Origin: Polyangiaceae bacterium
Lineage (GTDB): Bacteria; Myxococcota_A; Polyangia; Polyangiales; Polyangiaceae
Direction: 5' to 3'
Length of the DNA: 64,000 bases
Assembly: GCA_947475525.1 (NCBI GenBank)
Contig: CANJMI010000005.1
Span: forward strand, 62,001 to 126,000
The notes under the pieces are model-generated. The model was not told where the DNA came from and ran no database searches. It worked only from the letters and a program-made list of their open reading frames with translations. Positions 14,933 to 23,136 of this stretch are shown here, piece by piece (positions within the stretch are counted from its first letter, which is position 1; the number at the start of each line of letters is the position of its first letter). A program made the position numbers and the translations under genes.

Positions 14933-17746
14933 CTAGCGGCTTTGGTTTTTGATGTCGTCGTCGTCGGCCGCTGAAGCCTCATCGGGCCGTGTCGCGGGCA
15001 GCGCCTTGGCGAACGTCTCGGCCGCGGTGGCGTAATCCGCCTTGCCGAGGTGACGGTAGCCCTCGGCCATCGTCGCGTAGATCTTCCGCGCGAGCTCGGG
15101 CTCGGGACGCGCCTTGAGCGCGCTGTTCAACTCAAAGATTGCCGAGACCTGTTTGCCCGTTCGTGCGAGCGCCCGCGCGTACAAGAAGTGCGTCTCGGGG
15201 CTCATCACGTCGACGAACATCGCCGCCTCGCCGATACGCGTAGCCTCTTCCCAAAGGCCCCGCTCAACGAGCATCGCGAGGAGACGCCGCCAAACGCGAC
15301 GGTCGTGTTGATCGAGCTTGGTCAGCTCACGGAGCGCGAAGAGTTGCTCGTTTGGGTCCTTTCGCTTTCGCGCGAGATCGTGAATCGCCTGGAGCGGCTC
15401 CGCCTGCGACACGTCGAATTCATGGGCGGCAAAGAGCTCGGTCCGCATCCCATCGCTGTCGTCTTTCGCTTCGGCAACATCGGCCGCCTTCATCCGCACG
15501 GCGTAGCCATCATGCCCGGCGGCTCGCATTCGCTCCACGAGCGCTTTGGCCCCGTCGAGGTTGTGCCGCGCGAGTGCCAACTTCAACTGTAGGAAGAGCC
15601 CATTCGGTTCCTTCGGATCGAGGGCGAGTGCGAGCGCGAGCGTTGCGTCGGCCTCGGCGGCTTGACCCGCAACGAGCAGGGATCGCGCAAAAACCACGTG
15701 TTTTGACGCGCTTTTAGGATCCGCTGCGAGTGAGGCCCGCGCCACGTCGAGGGCCGGAGCTTCGGTCTCCGGCATGAACTGCTTGGCGTAACGTGCCAGG
15801 CGCGGAGCCTCCCATGCCCGATAGAGTCGGTCGAACTCGGCGGACTCGATGCCGTACACTTCGCGGATAAGGTCGCTCGTGCGGAGGCCCTTCGCCCAGC
15901 CTTCGAGCATGCGCGGGAACTTGTCGAAGCCGAAGCGCTCGCCGGCAAAGACTTGCACCTGGCTCGCGGCAAAGTACGCCATGACGACATCGGCCGAACT
16001 GTCGACATGCGTGAAGGCGCGATTGAAATTTGCGATTTCGGGAAGCTTGCCCGCCCGCAATCCGAAGAACAGGGACTGCTCTTCCTCGCGACGCCACTCC
16101 GGACGCGCGAGGATAGTCTCGTATTCGGCGAGTCCCTCGGTGAACCATCGCGGAACGTGACTCTGGCTCTGCTGAATGTGAAACACGTGCGAGAGCTCGT
16201 GCCACACGATCATTCCCCAGTTGAAGGTTCCCGCTCCGGGTGACAGCGCGGCGAGTGTTTTCCCGAAACAGACGCCTTGGATCCCGACGTTCGGCAAGCC
16301 GCTCGTGCGAATGCTGAAGTGCTCGGGATCGGCGTACATCTCGATGCCGACCGGCGCCGAAGGCGTAAAGCGGTAACGGGCCACCATCGACGACCACGCT
16401 TGTTCGAGCATGCGCGGAAGGTAGCGTTCAAGGATGGGCTTCTCGTCCTTGTGGTAGCGAATTCGAAAGTGCGCTCCGTCGACGGTGACGTAATTTTTCG
16501 CCACGGTTTGTTCGTAAAAATTCAGTGTGTTGTAAACGCGGACGTTGAAGTCATCCCGCGCGAACGCCTTCTTCAGCGCGACAAGGCCCTCGTCGTCGTG
16601 GCCGTCGCGGATCAAGTTCAAACCGAGTGCGGCGTAGGCCTTGGCATCCTGCGGATCGACACGCACAGCCTCGTGCATCAACGTCACGATGTCCGCGTAG
16701 CGGTGCTCCCACTCGGCGAACTCTCCGACCACGGTGAAGAAGCGCGCGAACGAGGGATTCAGCGCGAGCACCTTCGCCTGCAACGCTGCCACTGCGCGCG
16801 GGTCGTCGGCGAGAAACCGCGCCGCCGCTTGCACGGAGAGCAGGTCCAAGTTCGATGGGTCCACGTCGAGCCCCGCGCGAACCGACGTCTCGGCCGACTC
16901 GAGGTCCATCGTCCGCAGGGCGAGACCTGCCCTTACGAAATAGGCCTCGGCGAGCTTCGGATCGACCGCGAGCGCCGCTTTCACTTCGTCTTCGGCGGCG
17001 GCGAAATCCATCGCTTGATCGAGTTTCACGTGGGCCATTGCAACGCGCACACGAGGGTCGTTCGGGGCGAGCTTTCGCGCCTCAGCAATCGCGTCGGCCG
17101 CGTGCCCGGGATCGTACTTGTCGAGAAAAAGCTCAGCCCTCCACCGCAGGAGCTCGACGCTCTTCTTGCCGCTCGCATCCTCGGCGGTGCCGTAGAGCCG
17201 ATTCGCGTCCTCGGCGTGGCGCATCAAGAATGCCGCGCGTCCAGCGAGGGCGAGCCCTTCCGCGTCAGTCGAAGCGATGCGGTCGTCGTTGTACGCCTCG
17301 ATCACTTTCATGAGCACGCCCTCGGCGTCGCTACGGCGACCGGCCCCGATAAGCAGCTCGCCAAGAACGACGTGGGCGCGATGAGCATCCTCGTCGGACG
17401 TGAGAGCTTCGAGCTCTCGGAGGGCCTCCGCGTGTTGTCCGCTCCGCGCCAGCGCCTCGGCGGCGATCGGTAGCGCCGCCCGCCCAAGTTTGCCGTGTTT
17501 CGCGGATTTTCGGGCCAGACGAACGGCATCGTCGTAGTGCCCGGTCGTAAGCTTCAGGCGTGCGTCGACGAGGTCTATCTCCGGCGTCGATGCCGTGCGT
17601 CGCGTTGCCACGATGAGCTCCTTCGCCTCATCGTAGCGGCTCGCGTCGAGCAACTCTCGCGCACGCTGAACGGGGTCCTCGGCAGACGCGCGGGTGACGA
17701 TGAGCCATGCGAAAGCGCCGGCGAGTGACGAGGACGTTCGGGTCAT
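14933..17746 (-). CDS. Secreted TPR protein with a gluzincin-type metallohydrolase domain
   Basis: A signal peptide (LAGAFAWLIVTRASA) is followed by TPR-like repeats, a central hydrolase domain and a further TPR region. The hydrolase has 'VWHELSHVFH' with H516-E517-x-x-H520, and 'FTEGLAEYE' with E537 as a probable third zinc ligand, as in peptidase-MA-like proteins. It could be a periplasmic protease or have a scaffolding job. Its start overlaps the end of the ferrochelatase gene by four bases (ATGA), an unexpected partner. At 937 residues it is large for the family. Confidence 0.8.
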   Translation of the reverse strand: MTRTSSSLAGAFAWLIVTRASAEDPVQRARELLDASRYDEAKELIVATRRTASTPEIDLVDARLKLTTGHYDDAVRLARKSAKHGKLGRAALPIAAEALARSGQHAEALRELEALTSDEDAHRAHVVLGELLIGAGRRSDAEGVLMKVIEAYNDDRIASTDAEGLALAGRAAFLMRHAEDANRLYGTAEDASGKKSVELLRWRAELFLDKYDPGHAADAIAEARKLAPNDPRVRVAMAHVKLDQAMDFAAAEDEVKAALAVDPKLAEAYFVRAGLALRTMDLESAETSVRAGLDVDPSNLDLLSVQAAARFLADDPRAVAALQAKVLALNPSFARFFTVVGEFAEWEHRYADIVTLMHEAVRVDPQDAKAYAALGLNLIRDGHDDEGLVALKKAFARDDFNVRVYNTLNFYEQTVAKNYVTVDGAHFRIRYHKDEKPILERYLPRMLEQAWSSMVARYRFTPSAPVGIEMYADPEHFSIRTSGLPNVGIQGVCFGKTLAALSPGAGTFNWGMIVWHELSHVFHIQQSQSHVPRWFTEGLAEYETILARPEWRREEEQSLFFGLRAGKLPEIANFNRAFTHVDSSADVVMAYFAASQVQVFAGERFGFDKFPRMLEGWAKGLRTSDLIREVYGIESAEFDRLYRAWEAPRLARYAKQFMPETEAPALDVARASLAADPKSASKHVVFARSLLVAGQAAEADATLALALALDPKEPNGLFLQLKLALARHNLDGAKALVERMRAAGHDGYAVRMKAADVAEAKDDSDGMRTELFAAHEFDVSQAEPLQAIHDLARKRKDPNEQLFALRELTKLDQHDRRVWRRLLAMLVERGLWEEATRIGEAAMFVDVMSPETHFLYARALARTGKQVSAIFELNSALKARPEPELARKIYATMAEGYRHLGKADYATAAETFAKALPATRPDEASAADDDDIKNQSR

Positions 17747-18645
17747 GGTGCTTCGCCGGCGAGAGTACGCCGTGCGACCGCTTCGACGGCGTCGATGAAG
17801 CGCGGGCGCGTATCGAGCGCGGGCATGCGGGAGAACCCTTCGAAGCCAAGCGCGTCGGCAACGGCGCGGGCCTCCACGTCAATGTCGTAGAGCGTCTCGA
17901 CGTGTTCGGTGACAAATCCGATTGGCGCCACGAGAAGGTGCCGATGCTTCTCGGCCAATTCGACGAAGGTCGATTGAAGGTCGGGGCCGAGCCATGCGTC
18001 GCGAGTTCCGAGGCCCTGGCTCTGGAAGGCAGTGCGAATCGAGTCGGCCGCGAAACCCTCGACGACGAGCGCGCGAGCAACGATTTGCGCCATTGCATAG
18101 AACTCGCGTTCGTAGCCGTCTCCCGCGTCGATCACACGGCGCGGCAAGCTGTGGGCGCTGAGAACAACCGCGATTCGAGCACGCTCGACCGAAAGTCGGC
18201 TTGCGGCTTCCGAGACAGCCTCGACGAACGCCTCGATCAGGGCGGGCTCGTGTCCCCACGACACCGCGCGCAGCACCTCGATGCCGTGCTCGCTCGCAGC
18301 AGCGACAACCGAGGGGTGGTAGATCGCGACCGACTGAGGGGCGAGCGGCAACGAAACGAGCCGCGTCACGCCGAGGGCGGCAAGCTCGCGGACCACATCT
18401 TTGGGGTAGGGATGCCAGAGCCGCGCGGCCGATCGCACGGGGATACCAAGCCTGGCTTCGAGTGCCTGCGCTTGCTCCTCGGTGATGCGGGTGAGCGGCG
18501 AGCCGCCGATGAATTCGAGGCGCCGACGCACCTCGGCGATCACCTCAGCGGGTGCCGCGTGGCCATGCCGAATGTTCCGCACGAACTCGGGCACGTCATC
18601 CGAGTTCGACACGGTGCCGTGATAACTGAGGAGCACACCAAGCAT
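17743..18645 (-). CDS. hemH: Ferrochelatase
   Basis: The 300-residue protein carries the family's active-site region 'VLSAHSLP' with the catalytic His and the C-terminal signature 'PIGFVTEHVETLYDID'. It inserts ferrous iron in protoporphyrin or coproporphyrin. I chose ATG 18645, where the 'GVLLSYHGTVSN' family start begins; an upstream in-frame start would add 15 residues. It is on the short side of the 310-350 range. The gene is coupled to the downstream TPR metallohydrolase gene (ATGA overlap). No other heme gene is in view. Confidence 0.92.
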   Translation of the reverse strand: MLGVLLSYHGTVSNSDDVPEFVRNIRHGHAAPAEVIAEVRRRLEFIGGSPLTRITEEQAQALEARLGIPVRSAARLWHPYPKDVVRELAALGVTRLVSLPLAPQSVAIYHPSVVAAASEHGIEVLRAVSWGHEPALIEAFVEAVSEAASRLSVERARIAVVLSAHSLPRRVIDAGDGYEREFYAMAQIVARALVVEGFAADSIRTAFQSQGLGTRDAWLGPDLQSTFVELAEKHRHLLVAPIGFVTEHVETLYDIDVEARAVADALGFEGFSRMPALDTRPRFIDAVEAVARRTLAGEAP

Positions 18646-18703
18646 GAACGGAGTCCTAGCGTGCGGCGGCTCCGATGGCCACGACAACACGCATGCGCGA
18701 CCC

Positions 18704-20527
18704 TCAGGCTGCCTTGGCTTTGGGGCGTTGCCGAAGCGCCTCGCGGGTGAGCGGACTCGCGGGCATGGCCGAACGAATGGCGGCGACGTCGGTCACGCGC
18801 GAAGCGAGCGCGAGGAGAATCTCGGCGGTCATCGCCACGGTGGGAAGACGCGGCGCAAGGGTGAAGACGCGTTCATCGGCCTTGCGCCCCGGCGTGATGC
18901 GAGCGTGCCGACTGAGAGAGGCCAACGCTTGGTCGCATACCGAACCGCTGACAACTCGAACGAGGATTTCAGGCATCGCAACCCGTGCGCCCCACCCTAC
19001 GGCGTAGGTCATCGCGACCTCAATCGAGGTAAAGCCGCGCAGCGGGAGGCGCGGGACGACGAGCAAGCGAAGCTCATCGGCATCGACTTCACCGGTCGGG
19101 ATCCGGACGCGCGGAACGAGGCGCAGTGCGTCTGGAGCTTGGCGTTTGCGAAGGGCCTTCATCAGGCGTCGGAAGAACGGCGTCGGCTCGACGGCGAGGT
19201 CGGGAGGCAGCGTGCGCATGCGCCCCGTCGTGAAGACTGCGAGCACCACCACCGCGTCGAGTGCAACGAGCAAAGCTTGGTGCGGCGCTCGCGACCAGAG
19301 GAGCACGACGGCCAGAGCAAATGGCGAGAGCGCCAACAAAAACACAGCTTTTCCGGCGCGCGTCGCGACATCGAGCGCAGCGCCGCGGGGCCGTGCCGGT
19401 GGAACGAGGGCGTCGCGCTCGCACACCGTGAGCCAGCGTCCCGGTCCGCGCAGCGAAACGGTCGAATCGAGCCGACCGATGCCGTGCGCAGAGAGGATGA
19501 CGCTCGCGACGATGGCGAGAGCGCCGAGCACGGGCCGCTCGAAGAGGAGCTGCAAACCGAGGCCGGCGACGAGCGCGACCGCAGCCATAGGCACCCGCAG
19601 CCACTCGGGCACGGGCACGACGGGGGGCATCGTCGAGCGCGCCGCGGCCGCGAGCCTTCGAACCTGACGGCCTTTCAAGCCAACGAGTACGGCGAACAGC
19701 AAAAAGAGCGCGGCTCCAAGGCCGCGAACGAGCGGCCGTGGGAGCCATGCCCGAACAGGAGGCGGCGGTGTCTGGAGCGGCCCGCCCTCGTCACTCGGGA
19801 GCGGGAGCCCTTCAATTGCGCGCGGATCGGCTCGGATGACCCACACGATGCGAGCGCCTTCGGGAGCGTAAGTACGAACGAGTTCGATTTCATCAGCCTC
19901 GGTCGTACGGCGAACGTCACTCAAAAAGGCGCTGCCCTCGGTTTCATTGTGCAGCTCCGCGGCTCGCGGGGGAGTCGGCGCAGGCGGCAGCGAGAACACG
20001 ACGCGCGCGTTGTCGAGCCCGACCCCGATGCGCGGTCCGTGCCATTCGACGAGCATGAGCGCACCTTCACGGCGCACGAGGCCCCGTGCCTTGAGGTCGG
20101 TGCGGTAGCGGAAGACGAACACGTAAGCTCCACGAGCGAGGCCCTTGGTGTCGTCGACATCGATTTGAAGATCGCGCTGCTCGGCGCCGCCCTCCGTGCC
20201 GTCGGGATTGACCGGAGCTTGGGCGAGCGCGAGCTTGAGTGGCACGGCGGAGGCGAGTGAATTGCCGAGCGCGTCCGCGGCCGGGATCACATAGGCGTTG
20301 GAGAGTGGCAGCGCGTCCGGATCGACGCCCTCTAAGACGACACTCCGCTGCCGCTCGTTTCCATTGAGCCGTACCGCAAGGCGGTGCTCGACGGTGGCGG
20401 TGCCGCTTGCCTCGACCACCACGCGCACGTCATCACCGGTGATGCGGTTATCGCTCCAGGCCCACGCCGGGCGCGCGAACGCGAAGCACGCGAACGCGAC
20501 GAGCAACCAGACGAGACGGCCCAGCAT
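18704..20527 (-). CDS. Membrane protein with DUF2207-like N-terminal domain
   Basis: The protein has a signal peptide (LVWLLVAFACFAFARPAWA) and a large extracytoplasmic beta-rich domain that begins 'DNRITGDDVRVVVEASGTATVEH', the style of DUF2207-type proteins. Five hydrophobic segments follow, from GLGAALFLLFAVLVGL to LDAVVVLAVFTTG, then a soluble C-terminal domain of about 150 residues. ATG 20527 is chosen because it starts directly at the signal peptide. It lies 58 bp upstream of hemH in the same direction. The function is unknown. Confidence 0.65.
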   Translation of the reverse strand: MLGRLVWLLVAFACFAFARPAWAWSDNRITGDDVRVVVEASGTATVEHRLAVRLNGNERQRSVVLEGVDPDALPLSNAYVIPAADALGNSLASAVPLKLALAQAPVNPDGTEGGAEQRDLQIDVDDTKGLARGAYVFVFRYRTDLKARGLVRREGALMLVEWHGPRIGVGLDNARVVFSLPPAPTPPRAAELHNETEGSAFLSDVRRTTEADEIELVRTYAPEGARIVWVIRADPRAIEGLPLPSDEGGPLQTPPPPVRAWLPRPLVRGLGAALFLLFAVLVGLKGRQVRRLAAAARSTMPPVVPVPEWLRVPMAAVALVAGLGLQLLFERPVLGALAIVASVILSAHGIGRLDSTVSLRGPGRWLTVCERDALVPPARPRGAALDVATRAGKAVFLLALSPFALAVVLLWSRAPHQALLVALDAVVVLAVFTTGRMRTLPPDLAVEPTPFFRRLMKALRKRQAPDALRLVPRVRIPTGEVDADELRLLVVPRLPLRGFTSIEVAMTYAVGWGARVAMPEILVRVVSGSVCDQALASLSRHARITPGRKADERVFTLAPRLPTVAMTAEILLALASRVTDVAAIRSAMPASPLTREALRQRPKAKAA

Positions 20528-20678
20528 GACACCCCTGGGTTCGCACTTCTGACGGCCAATGGCCAAGTTAACACCCCGATAAGATTGCCCTTCCCGAACG
20601 CTTCAGCCGAGCACGCGAACAGGTCACGTAAGCGGCATCGGCGCGGCCAGGCCTTCTCCACACATGCGCGATTCGTGC

Positions 20679-20708
20679 CGGTGCCGTAACGCTTCGGTGT
20701 TGGCACCG
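20679..20708 (+). promoter_or_regulatory. Inverted repeat upstream of the small-protein/sigma operon
   Basis: CGGTGCC (20679-20685) and GGCACCG (20702-20708) form a perfect 7-bp inverted repeat with a 16-bp spacer, ending 21 bp before the 89-residue gene. It may be an operator, or a hairpin in the 5' leader. The sequence GGAG, 6-9 bp before the ATG at 20730, is a likely ribosome-binding site. Confidence 0.35.
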
Positions 20709-20729
20709 ATAGACCCCTCGGGAGCCACA

Positions 20730-20999
20730 ATGAATCACGACATCAACGACGACACCTTCGAGTCCCGCCTGCGTACAGGCGTTCCAATGGTCCGAACCGC
20801 AGCGTGCCGCACCTGGTCGGCGAGGCGCTGTGCATGCGACCTCGACGCGCTTATCGATGCCGGCGCGGCGGTGCTCGTTCGCTCCGCGACTCAGGCGGCG
20901 AACGACACCGATTTCATCGACTGCCTCTTGCGAGACTTGCCGGGCGCACTTCAGCAAGCAGCGAACGACACGGTGAAACAGAGCGTGTGGCAGCCATGA
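20730..20999 (+). CDS. Small protein of unknown function, coupled to a sigma factor
   Basis: The 89-residue protein starts at ATG 20730 with a good ribosome-binding site. It has four Cys or Cys-near residues ('ACRTWSARRCACDLDALID') and a C-terminal helix ('FIDCLLRDLPGALQQAANDTV'). Its stop overlaps the sigma-factor start (ATGA), so the two are translationally coupled. In gene pairs of this kind the first protein is often an anti-sigma factor or accessory protein, but nothing in this sequence proves that. Confidence 0.6.
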   Translation: MNHDINDDTFESRLRTGVPMVRTAACRTWSARRCACDLDALIDAGAAVLVRSATQAANDTDFIDCLLRDLPGALQQAANDTVKQSVWQP

Positions 21000-21607
21000 C
21001 GCTGGCGCTTGGCTGGCCGGTTCCTCGAACCCTCGGCCGCGACGAACTCGCGGTCGTAGGTCGGGTTGCGCGGGCGATGGCGCGACGCCTATGGAACCGA
21101 CCGAACGTGTGCGACCTCGAGAGCCTCGGGCTCGTCGTTTTGTGCGACGCGGCGCGGCACCACGACCCGTCGCGTTCAGCCTTCACTCCGTACCTGGTCG
21201 GGCGGCTCCGCTGGGCCATGGTGAGCGACGCCCGACGGCTCGCGCGACGAGAGCGGTTGCTCGATGAAGCGACCGGAACCAGACGGGTGGCACGAGGCGA
21301 AGCGACCGACCACGAGGGGGACTGCGAGGCGCCCGAGGAGAACGGCGAGCCGCACATCGATCCGGAAGTTGCGACCGACCAACGCCGCCTCCACGAGCGC
21401 CTGCACAAGGCCTTAAGCGCGCTGCCCGCGGAGACGCGCGCGGTCTTGGTCGGGCACTACTTCGGCGGACAAAGCCTCGAGTTTCTGGCGATCGAGGTCG
21501 AGCGCAGCAAAGCCACCGTGACGCGCATCCATCAGGCCGGGCTGCGACAAATGGCCGCGATGCTCAGCCCCCAGTTTTCGGCCTCGCCGTCAGCGCCGCC
21601 GCCATAA
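20996..21607 (+). CDS. RNA polymerase sigma-70-family factor
   Basis: The 203-residue protein has a region-2-like helical segment ('AFTPYLVGRLRWAMVSDARRLARRERLL') and a region-4 helix-turn-helix ('LPAETRAVLVGHYFGGQSLEFLA' and 'IEVERSKATVTRIHQAGLRQM'). It resembles the FliA/sigma-B-like group 3-4 factors in size. The start ATG 20996 overlaps the previous stop. The last 55 bp belong to the 76-bp repeat, and the gene ends in a short Ser/Pro-rich tail (SASPSAPPP). Its regulon is not shown by the sequence. Confidence 0.82.
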   Translation: MTLALGWPVPRTLGRDELAVVGRVARAMARRLWNRPNVCDLESLGLVVLCDAARHHDPSRSAFTPYLVGRLRWAMVSDARRLARRERLLDEATGTRRVARGEATDHEGDCEAPEENGEPHIDPEVATDQRRLHERLHKALSALPAETRAVLVGHYFGGQSLEFLAIEVERSKATVTRIHQAGLRQMAAMLSPQFSASPSAPPP

Positions 21608-21628
21608 GCTCGACGATGATCGCAGCCG
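21553..21628. repeat. 76-bp direct repeat, copy 1
   Basis: Positions 21553-21628 match 22282-22357 at 72 of 76 bases. The repeat covers the end of the sigma gene on the plus strand. On the minus strand it covers a copy of the last 20 codons of ppsR including its stop (AAIIVELMAAALTARPKTGG). This copy of ppsR is therefore a fragment. The two copies flank the AbrB/RelE toxin-antitoxin cassette. Confidence 0.9.
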
Positions 21629-21632
21629 GCAG

Positions 21633-21648
21633 AGTGGGAATGCCCACT
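21633..21648. promoter_or_regulatory. Short inverted repeat at the left edge of the TA cassette
   Basis: AGTGGG (21633-21638) and CCCACT (21643-21648) form a 6-bp stem with an AATG loop, 46 bp upstream of the antitoxin gene. It may be the antitoxin's operator, which fits AbrB-type autoregulation. Confidence 0.35.
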
Positions 21649-21694
21649 TGCGTCAGGTTCCCACCGACGGTAAGTTCGTTCACGGAGGTTCTCG

Positions 21695-21973
21695 ATGCCT
21701 ACGTCCGCCCCACGCAAGACGCTTCGCCCTGACAGCAAGGGTCGAATCACACTCGGGAGCCTCGCCAGCGGCGCGAGCAGCTTCAAGGCCTACAAGAACA
21801 AGAAGGGGTGCATCGTCCTTGAGCCGCAGGTCGAGGTCCCTGCAGCCGAGGCTTGGCTTTGGAAGAACCCCGTCGCCATGAAGGCCGTGCAGCAAGGCCT
21901 GAAGGACTCCGCTGAAGGCAAGCTCGTCGACCGCGGCACCTTCGCGCCGTACGCCGACGAGGCGGATGAGTGA
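21695..21973 (+). CDS. AbrB/SpoVT-like antitoxin
   Basis: The 92-residue protein begins with a swapped-hairpin-like segment ('LRPDSKGRITLGSL' and 'FKAYKNKKGCIVLEP'), as in AbrB/MazE-like antitoxins. A C-terminal region of helices ('AVQQGLKDSAEGKLVDRGTF') would contact the toxin. Its stop overlaps the GTG start of the toxin gene by four bases (GTGA). The pair lies wholly inside the insertion between the two copies of the 76-bp repeat. Confidence 0.75.
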   Translation: MPTSAPRKTLRPDSKGRITLGSLASGASSFKAYKNKKGCIVLEPQVEVPAAEAWLWKNPVAMKAVQQGLKDSAEGKLVDRGTFAPYADEADE

Positions 21974-22263
21974 GCACGCTCAGGTTCTCGTCACAGGCGG
22001 ACGCCGATCTGACCAGCCTCGAACGGAACAAGGGGTTGGCAAAGCGGCTGAAGGCCGTTCGGAAGGCGCTGGGGTACCTGGAGACGAACCCTCGCCACCA
22101 GAGCCTGAACACTCACGAGTACGAGTCGATCTCGGGCGCGAACGGCGAGAAGGTGTGGGAAGCCTACGCGGAGAACAAGACTGCCGCCGCGTACCGCATC
22201 TTCTGGCACTACGGCCCCGGCAAGGATGTGATCACGATTGTCGCGATCACTCCGCATCCCTGA
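21970..22263 (+). CDS. RelE/ParE-like toxin
   Basis: The 97-residue protein starts at a GTG and has the look of a RelE/ParE fold: an N-terminal 'ADADLTSLERNKGLAKRLKAVRKALG' helical pair and a beta-rich end 'WEAYAENKTAAAYRIFWHY' and 'DVITIVAITPH'. Such toxins cleave mRNA on the ribosome or poison gyrase; here the RelE-type is more likely but not proven. Coupled to the antitoxin by the GTGA overlap. Confidence 0.75.
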   Translation: MSTLRFSSQADADLTSLERNKGLAKRLKAVRKALGYLETNPRHQSLNTHEYESISGANGEKVWEAYAENKTAAAYRIFWHYGPGKDVITIVAITPHP

Positions 22264-22281
22264 AGCGGTGCCCGGGACGAA

Positions 22282-22357
22282 GGCCGCGATGCTCAGCCCA
22301 CAGGTTTCGGGCCCGCCGTCAGCGCCGCCGCCATAAGCTCGACGATGATCGCAGCCG
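22282..22357. repeat. 76-bp direct repeat, copy 2
   Basis: Copy 2 carries the functional 3' end of ppsR on the minus strand. On the plus strand it carries an orphan copy of the sigma-factor tail in the same reading frame, ending in the same stop (MLSPQVSGPPSAPPP). The four differences from copy 1 are at the positions corresponding to 21571, 21575, 21582 and 21584. Confidence 0.9.
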
Positions 22358-23123
22358 TCTCCTCGACCGTGCGCGACGTCATGTCCACGGTAGGCCAGCC
22401 CGGGTGCTTCGCGAACACCGCCTCGACGTCGCGGATCTCCTTCTCGACGTGGCTGCGAATCCGCTCGTCGCTCGGCATCCCGAGCCGACTCAACTGTTGC
22501 TGACGCATTTCGGTCAGGCGATCGACCGCGATGGTCAGGCCGACCACGCGCCCGGGCGGAAGCTCTTCGAGCTCCGCGGCCAGCAATTTTCCAGCGTGCA
22601 GTGTGTAGTTGGCGACCTTCAGGCCGCGCTGAGCGAGCACCATCGCGACCGGGGTCTTCGACGTCCGCGGCAAACCGACGATCACGACGTCGGCCTTTGC
22701 CAAATTCTGTGGGTCACGGCCCGCGTCGCTGCGGACCGTAAATTCGACGGCCTCGATGCGCCGAAAGTACTCCGCGCTGAGTGGCAAGAGTGCACCCGGG
22801 CGCTGCACCGGCTCATCGCCAAGGAACGCCTGGAGCTTGCCGATGACCGCTCCGATAACGTCGATAGCCTCGATGCCAAGCTCGGCCGTCTGGGTGTGAA
22901 GGAAGCTCGACAGTTCGGGGCTCACCACCGAAAAGATGAGCAGCGCGCCGTCGCCCGCGACCTGCTTCAAGATTGGCTCGGCACGCTCCTTCGTTCGGAC
23001 TCGCGCATGGCGCCGAACCTCGACGTCGCCGCGTGGAAATTGGAGCAAAGCGGCGCGGATGACGCGCTCGGCGGTCTCCCCCGTCGAGTCACTAAGCACA
23101 TCGATGTAACGTATCTGGGGCAT
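22293..23123 (-). CDS. ppsR: Pyruvate-phosphate dikinase/PEP synthase regulatory protein (kinase-pyrophosphorylase)
   Basis: The 276-residue protein has the DUF299 signature: 'YIDVLSDSTGETAERVIRAAL' at the start and the nucleotide-binding P-loop 'ADVVIVGLPRTSKTP' near residue 150. The enzyme uses ADP to phosphorylate and Pi to dephosphorylate the PEP synthase or PPDK it regulates. It is the third gene of an operon with dnaJ (13 bp gap) and an acyl-CoA ligase, and no PEP synthase gene is in the window. Its 3' end is duplicated in copy 1 of the 76-bp repeat. Confidence 0.9.
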   Translation of the reverse strand: MPQIRYIDVLSDSTGETAERVIRAALLQFPRGDVEVRRHARVRTKERAEPILKQVAGDGALLIFSVVSPELSSFLHTQTAELGIEAIDVIGAVIGKLQAFLGDEPVQRPGALLPLSAEYFRRIEAVEFTVRSDAGRDPQNLAKADVVIVGLPRTSKTPVAMVLAQRGLKVANYTLHAGKLLAAELEELPPGRVVGLTIAVDRLTEMRQQQLSRLGMPSDERIRSHVEKEIRDVEAVFAKHPGWPTVDMTSRTVEETAAIIVELMAAALTAGPKPVG

Positions 23124-23136
23124 CTCGTCGCTCGCG

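Noticed and set aside
16277-20260. Plus-strand frames of about 400 and 540 codons opposite the TPR hydrolase and DUF2207-like genes
   Set aside because: Composition is typical of antisense frames, with no signal peptide or motif.
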